Source of the DNA: Mariprofundaceae bacterium
Lineage (GTDB): Bacteria > Pseudomonadota > Zetaproteobacteria > Mariprofundales > J009
Assembly (NCBI GenBank): GCA_015489095.1
Contig: WFMN01000196.1
Span: 1 to 6,787 of the forward strand
Direction of reading: 5' to 3'
DNA length: 6,787 bases
Program-made: the position numbers and the translations under genes
Notes under the pieces: model-generated
The model's input: the letters and a program-made list of their open reading frames with translations, nothing else
Databases searched by the model: none
What the model was told of the DNA's origin: nothing
In this document: piece after piece, positions 5,899 through 6,787 of the stretch
Numbering within the stretch: position 1 is the first letter of the stretch
How the letters are laid out: every line of letters begins with the position of its first letter

Positions 5899-6569
5899 GC
5901 CGCGAGTGTACTGGGTCTGATGGTTTTATGCAATTGGCTTTGCGAGGAAAATAGTTGGGTGGCATGGTGGATGATGGCGCGTTCCATCGTTTCTCTGTCG
6001 GTGCTTGCGCCGCATTGCGCTATTGATGTGACCGGCGTATCGCGCATGCCGCAGGGGATGATGCCTTGGAAATGGCGCAGGTTGGGGTTGATGTTGAGGG
6101 CGATGCCGTGCCAGGTGACCCATTTGCGGCAGCGCACCCCGACGGCGGCGATCTTCAGCCCATCCACCCACACGCCGATGCCACGCGGGTTGCGGCCGGC
6201 GGCGACGCCGAACTCCGCCAGCGTGCGGATGACCATCTCCTCCAGCCGCCACACATGCTTGTGCAGGTCGCGCTCCTGGCTCAGGTCGGTGATGAGGTAG
6301 CAGACCAGTTGCCCCGGGCCGTGGTAGGTGACCTCACCGCCGCGCCCGGTGGGATAGACGGCGATGGTGTCGCCGTCGATGGTGCGGCGGAGGATGTCAT
6401 GCTCGCTGCCTGATGTGCCGATGGTGTAGGTGGGGGGGTGTTCGGTGAGAATCAGCGTAGTGGGTTGCTTACCCGCCAAGACAGCCTGCACCAAGGATTC
6501 CTGCTCTTGCATTGATGCAGGGTAAGGCTGCTGTAAATGGCGAATAACGCGAGGGAAAGCTGGCATCAC
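5889..6569 (-). CDS. lipB: Octanoyl-[acyl carrier protein]:protein N-octanoyltransferase
   Basis: LipB moves the octanoyl group from acyl carrier protein to the lipoyl-domain lysine of enzymes such as pyruvate dehydrogenase, the first step of lipoate synthesis in the cytoplasm. LipA then inserts sulfur; lipA is not in this window. The family signature RGGEVTYHGPGQ is at about 77-88, preceded by EHPPTYTIG (about 43-51). DGLKIAAVGV carries the catalytic lysine K139, and TWHGIALNI and GIIPCGM (nucleophile C173) follow. All catalytic residues are present, and 226 residues is close to the usual length. The start is GTG at 6569 or the adjacent ATG at 6566; GGAAG at 6580-6576 serves either, and an in-frame TGA lies just upstream. 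The TAG stop overlaps the following small gene by 10 bases, and that gene's promoter lies in the lipB tail. Confidence 0.96.
   Translation of the reverse strand: MMPAFPRVIRHLQQPYPASMQEQESLVQAVLAGKQPTTLILTEHPPTYTIGTSGSEHDILRRTIDGDTIAVYPTGRGGEVTYHGPGQLVCYLITDLSQERDLHKHVWRLEEMVIRTLAEFGVAAGRNPRGIGVWVDGLKIAAVGVRCRKWVTWHGIALNINPNLRHFQGIIPCGMRDTPVTSIAQCGASTDRETMERAIIHHATQLFSSQSQLHKTIRPSTLAACP
5905..5933 (-). promoter_or_regulatory. Predicted sigma-70 promoter for the DUF1640-type gene, inside lipB
   Basis: TTGCAT (5933-5928) and TACACT (5910-5905) are separated by exactly 17 bases. Six bases follow the -10 box before the ATG at 5898, so the predicted transcript start falls on the A of the start codon. 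The site lies entirely within the last codons of lipB. Confidence 0.55.
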
Positions 6570-6575
6570 ACGCGG

Positions 6576-6580
6576 CTTCC
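6576..6580 (-). promoter_or_regulatory. Ribosome binding site for lipB
   Basis: On the minus strand GGAAG lies 6 bases before the GTG at 6569 and 9 bases before the ATG at 6566. Spacing favours neither strongly; the ATG is the more usual codon. An in-frame TGA six codons before the GTG excludes longer forms. Confidence 0.6.
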
Positions 6581-6637
6581 GTCATGGTCGCGGAGGCTGG
6601 TATCCATTTTTCTGTTGCGCTCGAGCTCACATGGATG

Positions 6638-6658
6638 ATGCCGGATCAAGTCCGGCAT
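6638..6658. repeat. Palindromic repeat, ATGCCGGA/TCCGGCAT
   Basis: Perfect 8-bp arms surround a 5-base loop (TCAAG). It is a variant of the common proteobacterial short palindromes and differs in arm sequence from the two copies that follow. It lies between lipB and the window edge, and no T-run follows on either strand, so it is not a classic terminator. Confidence 0.8.
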
Positions 6659-6675
6659 GCCGATGGTGTACGGCG

Positions 6676-6751
6676 TCATTCCGGGCTTGACCCGGAATCC
6701 ATCCCCATCATCGCCACACAAAAGATGGATTCCGGCCTGCGCCGGAATGAC
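6676..6751. repeat. REPIN-like inverted pair of palindromes upstream of lipB
   Basis: The left element has arms ATTCCGGG/CCCGGAAT (6678-6698, loop CTTGA). The right has ATTCCGGC/GCCGGAAT (6729-6748, loop CTGC). They are oppositely oriented: GTCATTCC opens the first and GGAATGAC closes the second, with GGAATCCATC and GATGGATTCC facing inward across about 20 bases. This is the usual layout of a two-copy REPIN. The right element matches the core of the array at 1447-1614. Confidence 0.85.
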
Positions 6752-6787
6752 TGGGGTGCTGGCGAAGTGGAGCTTAGCAGTGGCAGC

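Larger units (their letters stand above)
6570..6787 (-). other. Upstream region of lipB, no assignable gene
   Basis: Besides the three palindromes and the lipB ribosome site, I see no convincing gene or strong promoter. One minus-strand frame is open from the edge to a TGA at 6568-6566 (73 codons). It reads through all the palindromes and shares its last base with the lipB ATG (TGATG). Another frame has a TAA at 6776-6774. Either could be the end of an upstream gene; the window does not allow a choice. Confidence 0.4.

Noticed and set aside
5458..6300. 280-codon plus-strand open frame antisense to tetR, the DUF1640-type gene and lipB
   Set aside because: It crosses three genes with clear family motifs on the other strand and shows no domain of its own. 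Long antisense frames are expected in GC-rich DNA.
6676..6751. Rho-independent terminator
   Set aside because: The hairpins are strong, but no T-run follows on either strand, and the paired inverted layout fits a REPIN better.

Overview
This window is GC-rich DNA from a bacterium, most likely a member of the Pseudomonadota. The evidence is the LipB and TyrRS sequences, a DUF1640-type small protein, and the widespread proteobacterial palindromes of the form ATTCCGG...CCGGAAT. Nothing seen fixes the genus. All supported genes lie on the minus strand, so transcription runs from position 6787 towards position 1. No RNA gene, insertion sequence or CRISPR array was found.

Layout in order of transcription. 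Positions 6787-6570 hold three short palindromic repeats, two of them forming an inverted REPIN-like pair. Next comes lipB (octanoyltransferase). A small coiled-coil/membrane protein of the DUF1640 (CCDC90-like) type follows. Its gene starts inside the 3' end of lipB and has its own well-formed promoter, placed to give a leaderless message. A TetR-family regulator then begins a tightly packed operon. Its start codon lies in a 7+7 bp inverted repeat that also overlaps the likely -10 box, so the operon probably represses itself.

Behind tetR are a group II PLP-dependent decarboxylase, a TPR/ATP-grasp protein, a second fold-type I PLP enzyme (class V aminotransferase-like) and tyrS, cut by the window edge. 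The last three junctions are four-base overlaps (TTGA, GTGA, TTGA), so each start codon shares bases with the preceding stop. This implies translational coupling. The decarboxylase has family-like coding sequence upstream of its first canonical start, reaching back to an ATT that overlaps the tetR stop.

The three enzymes form the most interesting unit. A decarboxylase makes an amine, an ATP-grasp enzyme activates a carboxylate and joins it to an amine, and a second PLP enzyme could supply or modify an amino acid. Together they look like a small, TetR-controlled pathway for an amino-acid-derived amide or amine that I do not recognise as a named system. The product cannot be read from the sequence.

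The clearest oddity is in the second PLP enzyme. Four copies of a 42-bp unit built on the genomic palindrome sit in frame just after the presumed PLP-lysine segment and add about 55 residues of 14-residue repeats. The same palindrome occurs in the intergenic DNA upstream of lipB.
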